64,000 nucleotides of DNA from JANNAT01 sp031422555 (lineage in GTDB: Bacteria > Pseudomonadota > Alphaproteobacteria > Rhodobacterales > Rhodobacteraceae), in contig JANPLZ010000033.1 of the NCBI GenBank assembly GCA_031422555.1, positions 62,001-126,000 on the forward strand, given 5' to 3'. The position numbers and the translations under genes are program-made. The notes below the pieces were generated by a model that had not been told where the DNA came from, ran no database searches, and was given only the letters and a program-made list of their open reading frames with translations. Positions 11,307 through 20,310 of this stretch are shown here, in pieces; position 1 is the stretch's first letter, and each line of letters begins with the position of its first letter.

Positions 11307-13262
11307 ATGAGACGAACACCCCGCGACATCGACGGCACTGCGCGCAACGTTACCCGGCGGGCGTTGTTCATGGGCGGCTGCATGACGGCGATGGTGGCGG
11401 TTCTGGGCGCGCGGATGCGCTATCTGGGCGTCGAACAGGCAGATCAGTTTCGCCTGCTGGCCGAAGAAAACCGCATCAACATCCGGCTGATCCCGCCAAC
11501 GCGCGGGCTGATTCAGGATCGCAATGGCAAGCTGATCGCCGGAAATGAGCAAAACTACCGCGTGGTCATCACCCGGGAAACCGCGGGCGAAGTTGCGGGC
11601 GGCGTGGACGAAGTGCTGAACCGGTTAAGCCACGTCATCCCGATGACTGCCGAAGACATTGCCGACGCGAAAAAGGCGCTGGAACGCAACAGCCCCTTTG
11701 TGCCGATCACGGTGGCCGATCGGTTGAACTGGGAAGATTTCTCGAAAGTCGCGGTGAACGGCCCCGCCTTGCCCGGTGTGACCCCCGAAGTGGGCCTTAG
11801 CCGGGTGTATCCGCGGGATTTGGATTTCGCCCATATCGTTGGCTATGTCGGCCCGGTCAGCGAAAAAGACCTTGAAGGCGTCGAAAACCCCGATCCGTTG
11901 TTGCGCATCCCCAAGTTTCAGATCGGCAAAATCGGGGTCGAACGCTGGATGGAGGATACCTTGCGCGGTGCGGCAGGCACCAAGCGCATCGAGGTCAACG
12001 CCGTTGGCCGTGTCATGCGCGAGTTGGACCGCGTTGAGGGCGACGCGGGCAATGATTTGCGCCTGACCATTGATGTGGATGTGCAGAATTTTGTTCAGGC
12101 CCGGCTGGGCGACGAATCCGCCGCCTGTGTTGTGATGGATGTGAACAACGGCGATATCATTGCCGCCGTGTCGTCGCCGTCGTTTGACCCGAACCTGTTT
12201 GTGCGCGGCATCAGCCAGACCGATTATTCCGGCCTGACCGAAGATGATCACCGTCCTTTGGCCAACAAGGTGGTGCAAGGTCTGTATCCGCCCGGATCGA
12301 CGTTCAAGATGGTCACCGCCTTGGCCGCCCTTGAGGCCGGGGTGATCACCCCAGAAACCACCGTTCGGTGCCCCGGGTTTATCGAGGTTGGCGGCACAAG
12401 GTTTAACTGCTGGAAGCGCGGCGGCCATGGTCGGGTCGATTTGCAAAAATCCTTGGCCGAAAGCTGTGATGTTTATTATTATGAGACCGCCCTGAAACTG
12501 GGCATCGAAAAGATGGCCGAGATGGGCCGCAAGCTGGGCTTTGGCATCCGCCACGATCTGCCGATGTCGGCGATTGCCGAAGGCGTCATGCCTGACAAGG
12601 CATGGAAGCTGGAATCGCAAAAGGCCGAATGGGTGATCGGTGATACAGTCAACGCCTCTATCGGGCAGGGGTATGTGCTGACTTCGCCGTTGCAATTGGC
12701 GGTGATGGCGGCGCGGATCGCCAGTGGCAAACAAGTGGTGCCGCGCATCGTGCAGGCGATCAACGATCAGCGGGTCGAGGTTGTCGAACCCGAAGGGCTG
12801 GGCATCGAGGGATCAAAGCTGCGCGCGGTGCAAATGGCGATGTTCGAGGTGGTAAACGGCAAGCAAGGCACCGGGCGGTCATCGCGCATCGTCGACGAGA
12901 CCATGATCATGTGCGGCAAAAGCGGCACCGCGCAGGTGCGCAACTTTTCCGCCGGTGAAAAGGCCGATGGCGTCACCGCCAACGCCGATCTGCCGTGGAA
13001 GCTGCGCGATCATGCCTTGTTTGTCTGCTTTGCCCCAGCGGAAAACCCGCGCTATGCGGTGTCGGTGGTGGTGGAACATGGTGGCGGCGGATCGGCGGTG
13101 GCAGCCCCCATTGCGCGCGATGCGATTTTGCGGGCGATGTCAGGCGGCACACCGGCGCTGACGTCGTATCCCGCCGATCAGCGTGGCCGGATGGAAACCT
13201 TGCTGAACGCGCTGCAACTGCGCCTGCCCGACGGGTCTCGCCCCGTGGCCTCCAAAGCATGA
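11307..13262 (+). CDS. mrdA: Penicillin-binding protein 2, elongation transpeptidase
   Basis: A 651-residue class B PBP that cross-links peptidoglycan during elongation. An N-terminal membrane anchor (about residues 20-37) is followed by the PBP dimerisation domain and the transpeptidase domain. The active-site Ser331-x-x-Lys334 is in PPGSTFKMVTA, the second motif appears as SCD in LAESCDVYYYE, and the KSG triad at 538-540 is in CGKSGTAQV. Six bp separate it from mreD and seven from rodA. This is the usual mecillinam target. Confidence 0.96.
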   Translation: MRRTPRDIDGTARNVTRRALFMGGCMTAMVAVLGARMRYLGVEQADQFRLLAEENRINIRLIPPTRGLIQDRNGKLIAGNEQNYRVVITRETAGEVAGGVDEVLNRLSHVIPMTAEDIADAKKALERNSPFVPITVADRLNWEDFSKVAVNGPALPGVTPEVGLSRVYPRDLDFAHIVGYVGPVSEKDLEGVENPDPLLRIPKFQIGKIGVERWMEDTLRGAAGTKRIEVNAVGRVMRELDRVEGDAGNDLRLTIDVDVQNFVQARLGDESAACVVMDVNNGDIIAAVSSPSFDPNLFVRGISQTDYSGLTEDDHRPLANKVVQGLYPPGSTFKMVTALAALEAGVITPETTVRCPGFIEVGGTRFNCWKRGGHGRVDLQKSLAESCDVYYYETALKLGIEKMAEMGRKLGFGIRHDLPMSAIAEGVMPDKAWKLESQKAEWVIGDTVNASIGQGYVLTSPLQLAVMAARIASGKQVVPRIVQAINDQRVEVVEPEGLGIEGSKLRAVQMAMFEVVNGKQGTGRSSRIVDETMIMCGKSGTAQVRNFSAGEKADGVTANADLPWKLRDHALFVCFAPAENPRYAVSVVVEHGGGGSAVAAPIARDAILRAMSGGTPALTSYPADQRGRMETLLNALQLRLPDGSRPVASKA

Positions 13263-13269
13263 GGCCGCG

Positions 13270-14409
13270 ATGAGTTTTCTGGAATACCGCCTGAAATCAG
13301 TGCCAACGGGCCTAAGCAAGGTGCTGTATATCAACTGGGCGCTGATCGTGGCGATCACCGCGGTGGCCGCAATCGGCTGGTTGATGCTTTATTCCATTGC
13401 AGGCGGCAATATCGACACCTGGGCCAAGCCACAGATGCAGCGGTTTGGGCTGGGGATGGTGATCTTGTTCATCGTGGCTTTCGTGCCGATCTGGTTTTGG
13501 CGCAGCATGTCGGGCATCGCCTATGCGGTTGCCTTTGTGCTGCTGCTGATCGTGGAATTTTTCGGCACTGTCGGCATGGGCGCGCAGCGCTGGATTGATC
13601 TGGGATTCATGCGCCTGCAACCGTCTGAGTTGATGAAGGTGACGCTGGTGATGATGCTGGCCACCTATTACGATTGGCTGGATGACAAAAAGATATCGCG
13701 GCCGCTGTGGGTCTTGATTCCGGTGCTGCTGATCGTGGCCCCCACGGTTTTGGTGGTGTTGCAGCCCAATCTTGGCACCTCGCTGATGCTGTTGATCGGC
13801 GGCGCGGCGGTGATGTTCGCGGCGGGCGTCAGCCTGTGGTATTTCGCGGGCGTGATCGGGCTGATCGGTGGGGCAATCGCCGGATTGTTCCTGACGCGCG
13901 GCACGCCGTGGCAGTTTTTGCACGACTACCAATACAGACGCATCGACACCTTCCTTGATCCCAGCGCCGATCCGTTGGGGGCGGGGTATAATATCATCCA
14001 GGCCAAGATTGCGCTGGGATCTGGCGGCTGGGCGGGCAAAGGGTTTATGCAAGGCACCCAAAGCCGGTTGAATTTTCTGCCCGAAAAGCACACCGATTTC
14101 ATCTTTACCACTTTGGGCGAAGAGTTCGGCTTTATCGGCGCGTTTTCATTGTTGGGGCTTTATGCGCTGGTGCTGGTGTTTTGTCTGGTGGCAGCGGTGC
14201 AGAACAAAGACCGCTTCAGCCAGTTGCTGATTATCGGCGTGGCGGTGAACTTTTTTCTGTATATCGCGGTCAATCTGTCGATGGTGATGGGCATGGCCCC
14301 GGTGGTGGGCGTGCCCTTGCCGCTGCTGTCTTATGGCGGCTCGGCAACTTTGGTGATTTTGCTGGCCTTCGGGCTGGTGCAAAGCGCCATCGTGCACAGG
14401 CAACGCTAA
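13270..14409 (+). CDS. rodA: RodA peptidoglycan glycosyltransferase
   Basis: A 379-residue SEDS-family polytopic membrane protein with about ten hydrophobic segments. It polymerises lipid II into glycan strands as partner of PBP2. Family signatures are visible: GAQRWIDLG, FLPEKHTDFIFTTLGEE and the C-terminal GVPLPLLSYGGSA. Standard length, last core gene of the elongasome operon. Confidence 0.96.
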   Translation: MSFLEYRLKSVPTGLSKVLYINWALIVAITAVAAIGWLMLYSIAGGNIDTWAKPQMQRFGLGMVILFIVAFVPIWFWRSMSGIAYAVAFVLLLIVEFFGTVGMGAQRWIDLGFMRLQPSELMKVTLVMMLATYYDWLDDKKISRPLWVLIPVLLIVAPTVLVVLQPNLGTSLMLLIGGAAVMFAAGVSLWYFAGVIGLIGGAIAGLFLTRGTPWQFLHDYQYRRIDTFLDPSADPLGAGYNIIQAKIALGSGGWAGKGFMQGTQSRLNFLPEKHTDFIFTTLGEEFGFIGAFSLLGLYALVLVFCLVAAVQNKDRFSQLLIIGVAVNFFLYIAVNLSMVMGMAPVVGVPLPLLSYGGSATLVILLAFGLVQSAIVHRQR

Positions 14410-14444
14410 TCCGTCAAAACCGAAAATGTCCGAGGACCAAACCC

Positions 14445-15377
14445 GTGCCCATCCTGATCTATTTTGCCGCCACCGCCGATTGGCCCAGCTATTGCAGCAC
14501 CTTGCCCGCTGCGTTGCGCGCCGCAGGCATTGACGCCGTGATCACCACCGATGTCAGCGACCCCGCGTTGGTGGATTACATCATTTATGCGCCCTCGGCA
14601 GCCTTGCAGGATTTCAGTCGGTTTTCGCGCACTAAAGCGGTTCTCAGCCTTTGGGCCGGGGTGGAACGCATCGTCGGCAATGCCACACTGACACAGCCCT
14701 TGTGCCGGATGGTAGATAATGGCCTGACCATGGGCATGGTCGAATGGGTGGTGGGCCACACCTTGCGCCATCATCTGGGGATGGACCGCCATATCGTCAA
14801 CCCGGCCCATGTCTGGGATCATCGCTGCCCACCGCTTGCGCAAGACCGCCGGGTTGCAATGCTGGGCATGGGGGCCTTGGGCACCGCCTGCGCCCAAGCG
14901 CTGGCTGCGCTGAACTTTGGCGTGCTGGGGTGGAGCCGGGGGCCAAAGCAGATTTCCGGCATCGCCTGCCATCACGGCGACGATGGCTTGCGCCGCGTGC
15001 TGGCGCAGGCCGATATTGTGGTCACTTTGCTGCCGCGCACGCCCGATACGGAAAACCTGCTGAACGCCGAACGGCTGGGCTGGTTGAAACCCGGTGCGGT
15101 TATCCTGAACCCCGGTCGTGGCGCACTGATTGACGATCACGCGCTGTTGGCGGCGCTGAAAAAGGGCCAGGTCGGTCACGCCACGCTGGATGTGTTCCGC
15201 ATTGAACCTTTGCCGCAAGACCATCCGTTCTGGGCGCATCCCGCCGTCACCATCACCCCGCATATTGCCGCCGATACCCGCGCCGATGGTGCAGCGCAGG
15301 TCTTGGTGGAAAACATCCGGCGCGGCGAGGCAGGGCTGCCGTTCCTGCATCTGGTGAACCGGGCGCTGGGATACTGA
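14445..15377 (+). CDS. Glyoxylate/hydroxypyruvate reductase A-like dehydrogenase
   Basis: A 310-residue D-isomer-specific 2-hydroxyacid dehydrogenase of the GhrA type, which reduces glyoxylate to glycolate or hydroxypyruvate to glycerate with NAD(P)H. The nucleotide-binding loop is GMGALGTACAQAL; catalytic Arg (NPGRGALIDD), Glu (FRIEPLPQ) and His (TPHIAADTR) are all present. The start is a GTG at 14445 with CGAGGA 8 nt upstream. It follows rodA by 35 bp and may be read through from it, though it has no obvious role in cell shape. A second glyoxylate-reductase-like gene is at 23676. Confidence 0.82.
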   Translation: MPILIYFAATADWPSYCSTLPAALRAAGIDAVITTDVSDPALVDYIIYAPSAALQDFSRFSRTKAVLSLWAGVERIVGNATLTQPLCRMVDNGLTMGMVEWVVGHTLRHHLGMDRHIVNPAHVWDHRCPPLAQDRRVAMLGMGALGTACAQALAALNFGVLGWSRGPKQISGIACHHGDDGLRRVLAQADIVVTLLPRTPDTENLLNAERLGWLKPGAVILNPGRGALIDDHALLAALKKGQVGHATLDVFRIEPLPQDHPFWAHPAVTITPHIAADTRADGAAQVLVENIRRGEAGLPFLHLVNRALGY

Positions 15378-15399
15378 TCATACCCATCAAATTTGATTA

Positions 15400-15481
15400 A
15401 AATTGCGTTTCATTTTGGCTAAAATACTCCACGGGGGCGGCGGCGATCCTATGGATTGCCGCTTGGGGGCGTGAAGCCCCC
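15400..15481 (+). repeat. Dispersed 3'-end element, copy C (inverted)
   Basis: The same element in the opposite orientation to the other four. On the plus strand it reads as tail (CATTTTGGCTAAAATACTCCAC, 15411-15432, split here by position), then an imperfect hairpin around GCGGCGATCC/GGATTGCCGC, then a perfect GGGGGC/GCCCCC hairpin (15465-15481, loop GTGAA). It lies between the convergent reductase and RpiR genes, with the tail next to the reductase stop. Confidence 0.65.
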
Positions 15482-15525
15482 GGCGGTGGCGGGCATCGGC
15501 ACCTTCGGCGCAAAACGGAAAACCG

Positions 15526-16470
15526 CTACTTTGTGCGGCGAAAAAACCGGGTTTCGGCGTAAAGCTGTTCCATCCGCTTCATGCGCGGCTCTGTTGTGGC
15601 CCAGGTCAATTGCTGCACCGCTGCCAGCAAGGTTTCGACCAAAACCATCAAGGACACGTTCGAATCCCATGCCGAAGGTGCCTCGATGTGGCAACACAGC
15701 GTGTGGCGGGCATGGGCCACGGCGGGGGACATCCAGCGATCGGTGATCAAGATCACTTCGGCGCCACGCGCTTTTGCCATTTCGGTCAGTTGCAGCACGG
15801 CGTTTTCATAGCGCCGGATGTCAAACACCAGCAACACATCGCCCGGCTCCAGTTCCAGCAACGCGGCGGGCCAGGTGGACGAGCTGTTGGCCAGCAGCGT
15901 CACCTGCGGGCGCACCACTTTCATCAGACCGGTAAAGTAATCGGCCATCGCATGGGTGATCCGCCCGCCCATCGCAAACACGCCCCGTCCCGGATCGGCC
16001 AGCAGGTGCACGACTGCGTCAAATTCGGCGTGGTCGATCTGGCCAAGGGTGGCTTGCAGATTGGCCATCACCGCATCGGCAAAGCGGTTCAGAATATGGG
16101 TATTGGGCACACCGCCCGCCCAGCGATCATGCTTGGCGATGGGCGAGATCAGCATCGCCTCAACCTCACCGCGCAAGGCCAGTTGAAAATCGGGATAGCC
16201 TTTGTAGCCCAGCTTTTGCGTCAGCCGCACCACGGTAGGCGTCGAGACCGCCGCCGCCTTTGCCAGTTGGGTGATCGACCCCAAAGCCGCAACCGGATAC
16301 TGCGCCAAGACATGCGTGGCCAGTTGACGCTCGGCCCGGGTCAGATCGGGCAAGGCGGCGCGCAATTGGTCATCAAGGGTTGCGGCGACCGGGGTGATGG
16401 CAACTGGGGTGATGGCAACTGGGACACTGGACACTGGGGCAATCGACACTGGCAACCAATCCCTTTTCAC
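15526..16470 (-). CDS. MurR/RpiR family transcriptional regulator
   Basis: A 314-residue regulator with an N-terminal RpiR winged helix-turn-helix (ITQLAKAAAVSTPTVVRLTQ) and a C-terminal SIS domain (GRGVFAMGGRITHAMADYF) that normally binds a phosphosugar or other small effector. The start is a GTG at 16470. Before the HTH is an unusual Val/Pro/Ile/Thr stretch (VPVAITPVAITPVA) encoded by a short DNA repeat. Divergent from the amidohydrolase-ligase operon, which it is a natural candidate to control. Confidence 0.85.
   Translation of the reverse strand: MKRDWLPVSIAPVSSVPVAITPVAITPVAATLDDQLRAALPDLTRAERQLATHVLAQYPVAALGSITQLAKAAAVSTPTVVRLTQKLGYKGYPDFQLALRGEVEAMLISPIAKHDRWAGGVPNTHILNRFADAVMANLQATLGQIDHAEFDAVVHLLADPGRGVFAMGGRITHAMADYFTGLMKVVRPQVTLLANSSSTWPAALLELEPGDVLLVFDIRRYENAVLQLTEMAKARGAEVILITDRWMSPAVAHARHTLCCHIEAPSAWDSNVSLMVLVETLLAAVQQLTWATTEPRMKRMEQLYAETRFFRRTK
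16385..16430 (-). repeat. Short in-frame tandem repeat in the RpiR gene
   Basis: Two near-exact 15-bp copies of GGGGTGATGGCAACT (plus-strand reading) are followed by a related GGACACTGG run. They encode the VAIT-PVAIT-P segment ahead of the HTH. The period is a multiple of three. Confidence 0.7.
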
Positions 16471-16527
16471 GGCAATACGCCTAAACCTATCTTAGGCAGG
16501 TCACGGGCATTTGGTAAATATCGTAAC

Positions 16528-16551
16528 AAAGAAATATTCCAAGAAACATTC
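16528..16551. promoter_or_regulatory. Candidate RpiR operator, 12-bp direct repeat
   Basis: AAAGAAATATTC (16528-16539) is followed directly by CAAGAAACATTC (16540-16551), 10 of 12 bases identical. It sits in the 139-bp AT-rich gap between the divergent RpiR and amidohydrolase genes. GAAAT-type half-sites are common for RpiR regulators, so this is a plausible operator; not shown experimentally. Confidence 0.4.
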
Positions 16552-16609
16552 TTGACAGAAATCACTGAAAAGCCCAGCGTTGGCATACTTCAGGAGTGTA
16601 TTCGCGGCC

Positions 16610-17398
16610 ATGTCGGCAATGCCAGAACCAAACACGGTCGAACCTTTCGCCCCGGTGATCGAAAATGCCACGGGCTTGGGGCGGATCGTTCTGGTCTGCG
16701 AACATGCCAGCAATTATATTCCCGACCCATGGGGTGATCTGGGGCTGGCGGCCGCGCAGCGCACAGCCCATATCGCCTGGGATCCCGGCGCACTTGGCGT
16801 GGCGCGCGGATTGTCGCGGCTTTTGGATGCGGTGTTGATCCATGCCCCGGTCAGCCGGTTGGTCTATGACTGCAACCGCGCGCCGGACTTGCCGGGGGCA
16901 ATGCCGGTGCGGTCAGAAACCCATGACATTCCGGGCAATGCGGCGCTGTCTGGCCCAGACCGGCTGGCCCGCACCAAGGCCGTGTATCTGCCGTTTCACG
17001 CGGGTCTGCACCACTTGATCGCAAGTCGCATGGCCGCGGGGCTGCGGCCGGTGATTGTCTCGATCCATTCCTTTACGCCGATCTATTTTGGCAAGCCGCG
17101 CCGGGTGGAATTTGGCATCATCCATGATGCCGACCGCAGCTTGGCCGTGGCCATCCATTCGGCTGCCGTCAAGGCAACGCGTTTGCACACCGAACTGAAC
17201 GCGCCATATTCGGCGGCGGATGATGTCACCCACACTTTGCGGTTACAGGCGACGCCTTACGGGCTGCCCAACGCCATGCTGGAAATCCGCAACGATCTGA
17301 TCGACACGCCCGAGGCACAGTTGGCGATGGCCGAAAAACTGGCGCCGGTGTTGAACATGGGATTGGTCGAAATCCAACGCCAAGCCAAAGCCGGTTGA
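16610..17398 (+). CDS. N-formylglutamate amidohydrolase-family protein
   Basis: A 262-residue member of the N-formylglutamate amidohydrolase (HutG-like) family, metal-dependent hydrolases that cut N-acyl groups from glutamate. The signature VCEHASNYIP is near the N-terminus, and DCNRAPDLPGAMP and IHSFTPIYFGKPR follow. No other histidine-degradation genes are nearby; the neighbour is a glutamine-synthetase-like ligase, so the natural substrate may be a gamma-glutamyl or N-acyl-glutamate compound (inference). Starts at 16610 or at the next ATG (16619); AGGAG at 16590 is somewhat distant. Confidence 0.8.
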   Translation: MSAMPEPNTVEPFAPVIENATGLGRIVLVCEHASNYIPDPWGDLGLAAAQRTAHIAWDPGALGVARGLSRLLDAVLIHAPVSRLVYDCNRAPDLPGAMPVRSETHDIPGNAALSGPDRLARTKAVYLPFHAGLHHLIASRMAAGLRPVIVSIHSFTPIYFGKPRRVEFGIIHDADRSLAVAIHSAAVKATRLHTELNAPYSAADDVTHTLRLQATPYGLPNAMLEIRNDLIDTPEAQLAMAEKLAPVLNMGLVEIQRQAKAG

Positions 17399-17409
17399 CC
17401 GATGTGGTC

Positions 17410-17469
17410 GCCTGACCGTGTCAGGCCGCAGTGCTTGTTTGACCGAAGTTCGCCCCGATGTGATCGGGG
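17410..17469 (+). promoter_or_regulatory. Two perfect hairpins before the ligase gene
   Basis: GCCTGAC-CGT-GTCAGGC (17410-17426) and CCCCGAT-GTG-ATCGGGG (17453-17469) are both perfect 7-bp stems with 3-nt loops. They lie between the amidohydrolase stop and the ribosome-binding site (AAGGAGA at 17477). No T-run follows. They may be an intercistronic processing or regulatory structure. Confidence 0.5.
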
Positions 17470-17489
17470 AAACCCCAAGGAGACCCGGT

Positions 17490-18854
17490 ATGCCCGGAAA
17501 TATGACCTTTGATGCGCTGAAAGCAGCCGTCACCGCTGGCGAAATTGACACTGTAATCGTGGCTGGCATTGATATGCAGGGCCGCCTTGTTGGCAAACGC
17601 TTTCATGCCGCATTTTTTGTCGACAGCGGCTGGGAAGAAACCCATTGCTGCAACTATCTGCTGGCCGTTGATATGGAAATGACGACGGTGCAGGGCTATG
17701 CGTCCTCCAACTGGCAGACGGGCTATGGCGATTATATCCTGAAGCCCGACATGACCACCCTGCGCCCTGTGCCATGGCTGGCGGGCACTGCATTGGTGCT
17801 GGGTGATTTGCTGGATCACCACCACAACCCGGTGCCGCATTCCCCCCGCGCGATTTTGCGCAAACAGGTTGACCGCGCCCGCGCCATGGGGTTCGAGCCG
17901 ATGATGGCCACCGAGTTGGAATTCTATCTATTTGAAAACAGTTACGAATCCCTGCGCGACAGCAACTATGCCGGGTTAAAAGCCGTCAGCGCCTATAACG
18001 AAGATTACCACATCTTCCAGACCACCAAGGAAGAAGGCGTGATGCGCGCCATCCGCAACGGGCTTTACGCGGCAGGCATCCCGATTGAAAATTCAAAGGG
18101 CGAAGCCGATGCGGGCCAAGAGGAAGTAAACTACCGCTATTCCGATGCGTTGGACACTGCCGACAACCATTCCATCGTCAAACACGGCATCAAGGAAATT
18201 GCTTGGGCCAAGGGCAAATCGGTGACCTTCATGGCGAAGTATGATCATCGCCGGGCCGGGTCTTCGGCGCATTGCCATCAGTCTTTGTGGACCAAAGACG
18301 GCAAATCGCTGTTTGCTGATGCCGCCGATCCGCATGGCATGTCGGCGCTGATGAAGCAGTATATCGCCGGTCAACTGGCCTATGCGCGTGAAATGACGGT
18401 ATTTCTGGCGCCTTATGTGAACAGCTATAAACGTTTTGCCATCGGCATGTTTGCGCCCACCAAAGCTGTGTGGTCTGCCGATAACCGCACGGCGGGCTTT
18501 CGGGTTTGCGGGCTGCAGTCCAAGGCGATACGGGTGGAATGCCGCATTCCGGGGTCGGACGTGAACCCCTATCTGGTCTGTGCGGCGCTGCTGGCGGCGG
18601 GCTTGAAGGGCATCGAGGACAAGATGGTGCTGGAACCGGAAATGAAGGGCGATATGTACAGCGCGGGCGGCGTGCGCGAAATTCCCAAGACCCTGCCCGA
18701 GGCTGCAGGTTTGCTGCACGGATCGGCGATGCTGCGCGCGGCTTTTGGCGAAGATGTGGTGGATCACTATCATCACGCCGCCCAGTGGGAGATTTCCGAA
18801 ACTGACCGCGTGGTCACCGACTTTGAGCTGCAACGCCTGCTAGAGCGGGCGTAA
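17490..18854 (+). CDS. Glutamine-synthetase-family gamma-glutamyl ligase (GS1)
   Basis: A 454-residue protein with the GS beta-grasp and catalytic domains. Expected catalytic-domain stretches are EFYLFENSYE, FMAKYDHRRAGSSAHCHQSL (ATP/glutamate site) and the Arg-rich CRIPGSDVNPYLVCAALLA. It diverges from housekeeping GlnA and resembles the GlnT/PuuA branch, whose members ligate glutamate to amines. Strong AAGGAGA 6 nt upstream of the ATG. The next genes encode an aldehyde dehydrogenase and an iron alcohol dehydrogenase, suggesting a substrate carrying a hydroxyl group, such as an amino alcohol (inference). Confidence 0.82.
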   Translation: MPGNMTFDALKAAVTAGEIDTVIVAGIDMQGRLVGKRFHAAFFVDSGWEETHCCNYLLAVDMEMTTVQGYASSNWQTGYGDYILKPDMTTLRPVPWLAGTALVLGDLLDHHHNPVPHSPRAILRKQVDRARAMGFEPMMATELEFYLFENSYESLRDSNYAGLKAVSAYNEDYHIFQTTKEEGVMRAIRNGLYAAGIPIENSKGEADAGQEEVNYRYSDALDTADNHSIVKHGIKEIAWAKGKSVTFMAKYDHRRAGSSAHCHQSLWTKDGKSLFADAADPHGMSALMKQYIAGQLAYAREMTVFLAPYVNSYKRFAIGMFAPTKAVWSADNRTAGFRVCGLQSKAIRVECRIPGSDVNPYLVCAALLAAGLKGIEDKMVLEPEMKGDMYSAGGVREIPKTLPEAAGLLHGSAMLRAAFGEDVVDHYHHAAQWEISETDRVVTDFELQRLLERA

Positions 18855-18857
18855 ATG

Positions 18858-18910
18858 TAGGGCGGGGTTGACCCCGCCTTCCCCATATTGGCGCGGTGAA
18901 CCCCGCCCTA
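18858..18910. repeat. Nested inverted repeat between GS1 and ALDH genes
   Basis: A perfect 12-bp inverted repeat (TAGGGCGGGGTT at 18858-18869, AACCCCGCCCTA at 18899-18910) contains an inner perfect 7-bp hairpin (18861-18867 with 18872-18878). It begins 4 bp after the GS1 stop and ends 11 bp before the ALDH start. It could be a partial terminator, an mRNA-stabilising hairpin or a REP-like palindrome. Confidence 0.65.
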
Positions 18911-18921
18911 CCGAGGATGCC

Positions 18922-20310
18922 ATGACAAAACCTATCCAACTGATCTCGCCCGCCGATGGTTCGGTTTACGCCGAACGCATGCCCCTTTCCCGCGACGCCG
19001 CTGTCGCCGCCGCCGCCCGTGCGCGGGCGGCGCAAAAGGCCTGGGCGGCACGGCCATTGGCCGACCGTATTGCGCTGGTCAAAGCCGGAGTGGCCAAGCT
19101 GATGGAAATCAAAGACGTGCTGGTACAGGAACTGGCGCATCAAATGGGCCGCCCAACCCGGTTTGGCGGCGAATTTGGCGGCGTGAATGACCGCACCAAC
19201 TATATGGCCGACATCGCCGCCACGACGCTTGCGCCGCATATGGTAGAGGACAGCGAAAAATTCCGCCGCTATATCGCGCGCGAGGCCGTTGGCGTGGTGT
19301 TTATCGTGGCGCCGTGGAATTATCCCTACCTGACCACGATCAACACTTTGGCCCCGGCGTTGATTGCGGGGAACACGGTGATCTTGAAACACGCCAGCCA
19401 GACCATGCTGGTGGGCGAGCGGTTGGCACAGGCGTTTCACGCCGCGGGCGTGCCTGCGGATGTGTTTCAAAACGTGGTGCTGGATCACGCCACCACCGAA
19501 CATCTGATTGCCAGCCGCGCTTTCAATTTCGTGAACTTTACCGGATCGGTCGCGGGCGGTGCGGCGATGGAGCGGGCGGCGGCGGGCACGTTTACCAGCT
19601 TGGGGCTGGAATTGGGCGGCAAAGACCCCGGTTATGTCCGCGCCGATGCCAATCTTGATGCGGCGGTGGATACGCTGATGGACGGCGCGATGTATAACGC
19701 CGGCCAGTGTTGCTGCGGGATCGAGCGGATTTATGTTCACGAAAGCCTGTATGACGCCTTTGTGGAAAAGGCAGTGGCTTGGGTGAAAACGCTGCATCTG
19801 GGCAACCCGTTTGACGCCAGCAGCACTTTGGGGCCGATGGCCAACAAACGCTTTGCCACCGTGGTGCGCGGCCAGATTGCCGAAGCTGTGGCGGCAGGGG
19901 CAACCGCGTTGATTGATCCGGCGCTTTTTCCGGCCGATGATGGCGGCGCCTATCTTGCGCCGCAGATTTTGGTCAACGTCAATCATTCGATGCGGGTGAT
20001 GATGGAGGAATCTTTCGGCCCCGTGGTGGGGATTATGAAAGTGTCGGGCGACGCCGAGGCGATTGCCCTGATGAACGATAGCCCCTATGGCCTGACCGCC
20101 AGTATCTGGACGCAAGACTATGATACCGCAGCCGAAATTGGCGCGCAAATTGAAACCGGCACGGTGTTTATGAACCGCGCCGATTACCTTGATCCGGCGC
20201 TGTGCTGGACCGGGTGCAAAGACACCGGGCGCGGTGGCAGCCTTTCCTACCTTGGGTTCCATTCGGTGACCCGTCCAAAATCCTACCATCTGAAGAAAGT
20301 CACGATATGA
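18922..20310 (+). CDS. NAD(P)-dependent aldehyde dehydrogenase
   Basis: A 462-residue ALDH-superfamily enzyme oxidising an aldehyde to an acid. The Rossmann-fold segment PWNYPYLTTINTLAPAL, the general-base Glu in LELGGKDPGYV and the catalytic Cys in GQCCCGIERI are present. The active-site loop has three consecutive Cys, which is less common. Its stop overlaps the next gene by ATGA, so it is tightly coupled to the Fe-alcohol dehydrogenase; together they could take an alcohol to an acid. Confidence 0.88.
   Translation: MTKPIQLISPADGSVYAERMPLSRDAAVAAAARARAAQKAWAARPLADRIALVKAGVAKLMEIKDVLVQELAHQMGRPTRFGGEFGGVNDRTNYMADIAATTLAPHMVEDSEKFRRYIAREAVGVVFIVAPWNYPYLTTINTLAPALIAGNTVILKHASQTMLVGERLAQAFHAAGVPADVFQNVVLDHATTEHLIASRAFNFVNFTGSVAGGAAMERAAAGTFTSLGLELGGKDPGYVRADANLDAAVDTLMDGAMYNAGQCCCGIERIYVHESLYDAFVEKAVAWVKTLHLGNPFDASSTLGPMANKRFATVVRGQIAEAVAAGATALIDPALFPADDGGAYLAPQILVNVNHSMRVMMEESFGPVVGIMKVSGDAEAIALMNDSPYGLTASIWTQDYDTAAEIGAQIETGTVFMNRADYLDPALCWTGCKDTGRGGSLSYLGFHSVTRPKSYHLKKVTI

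Noticed and set aside
15657..15668. A GTTCGAATCC string like the T-loop of a tRNA
   Set aside because: No acceptor, D or anticodon stems can be formed around it; it is codons of the RpiR gene.
16385..16430. Phase-variable repeat tract in the RpiR gene
   Set aside because: The period is 15 bp, so copy-number change would not shift the frame; on/off switching is not expected.
17399..17489. A glutamine riboswitch before GS1
   Set aside because: The two hairpins are simple 3-nt-loop stems and lack the conserved junction of the glnA RNA motif.
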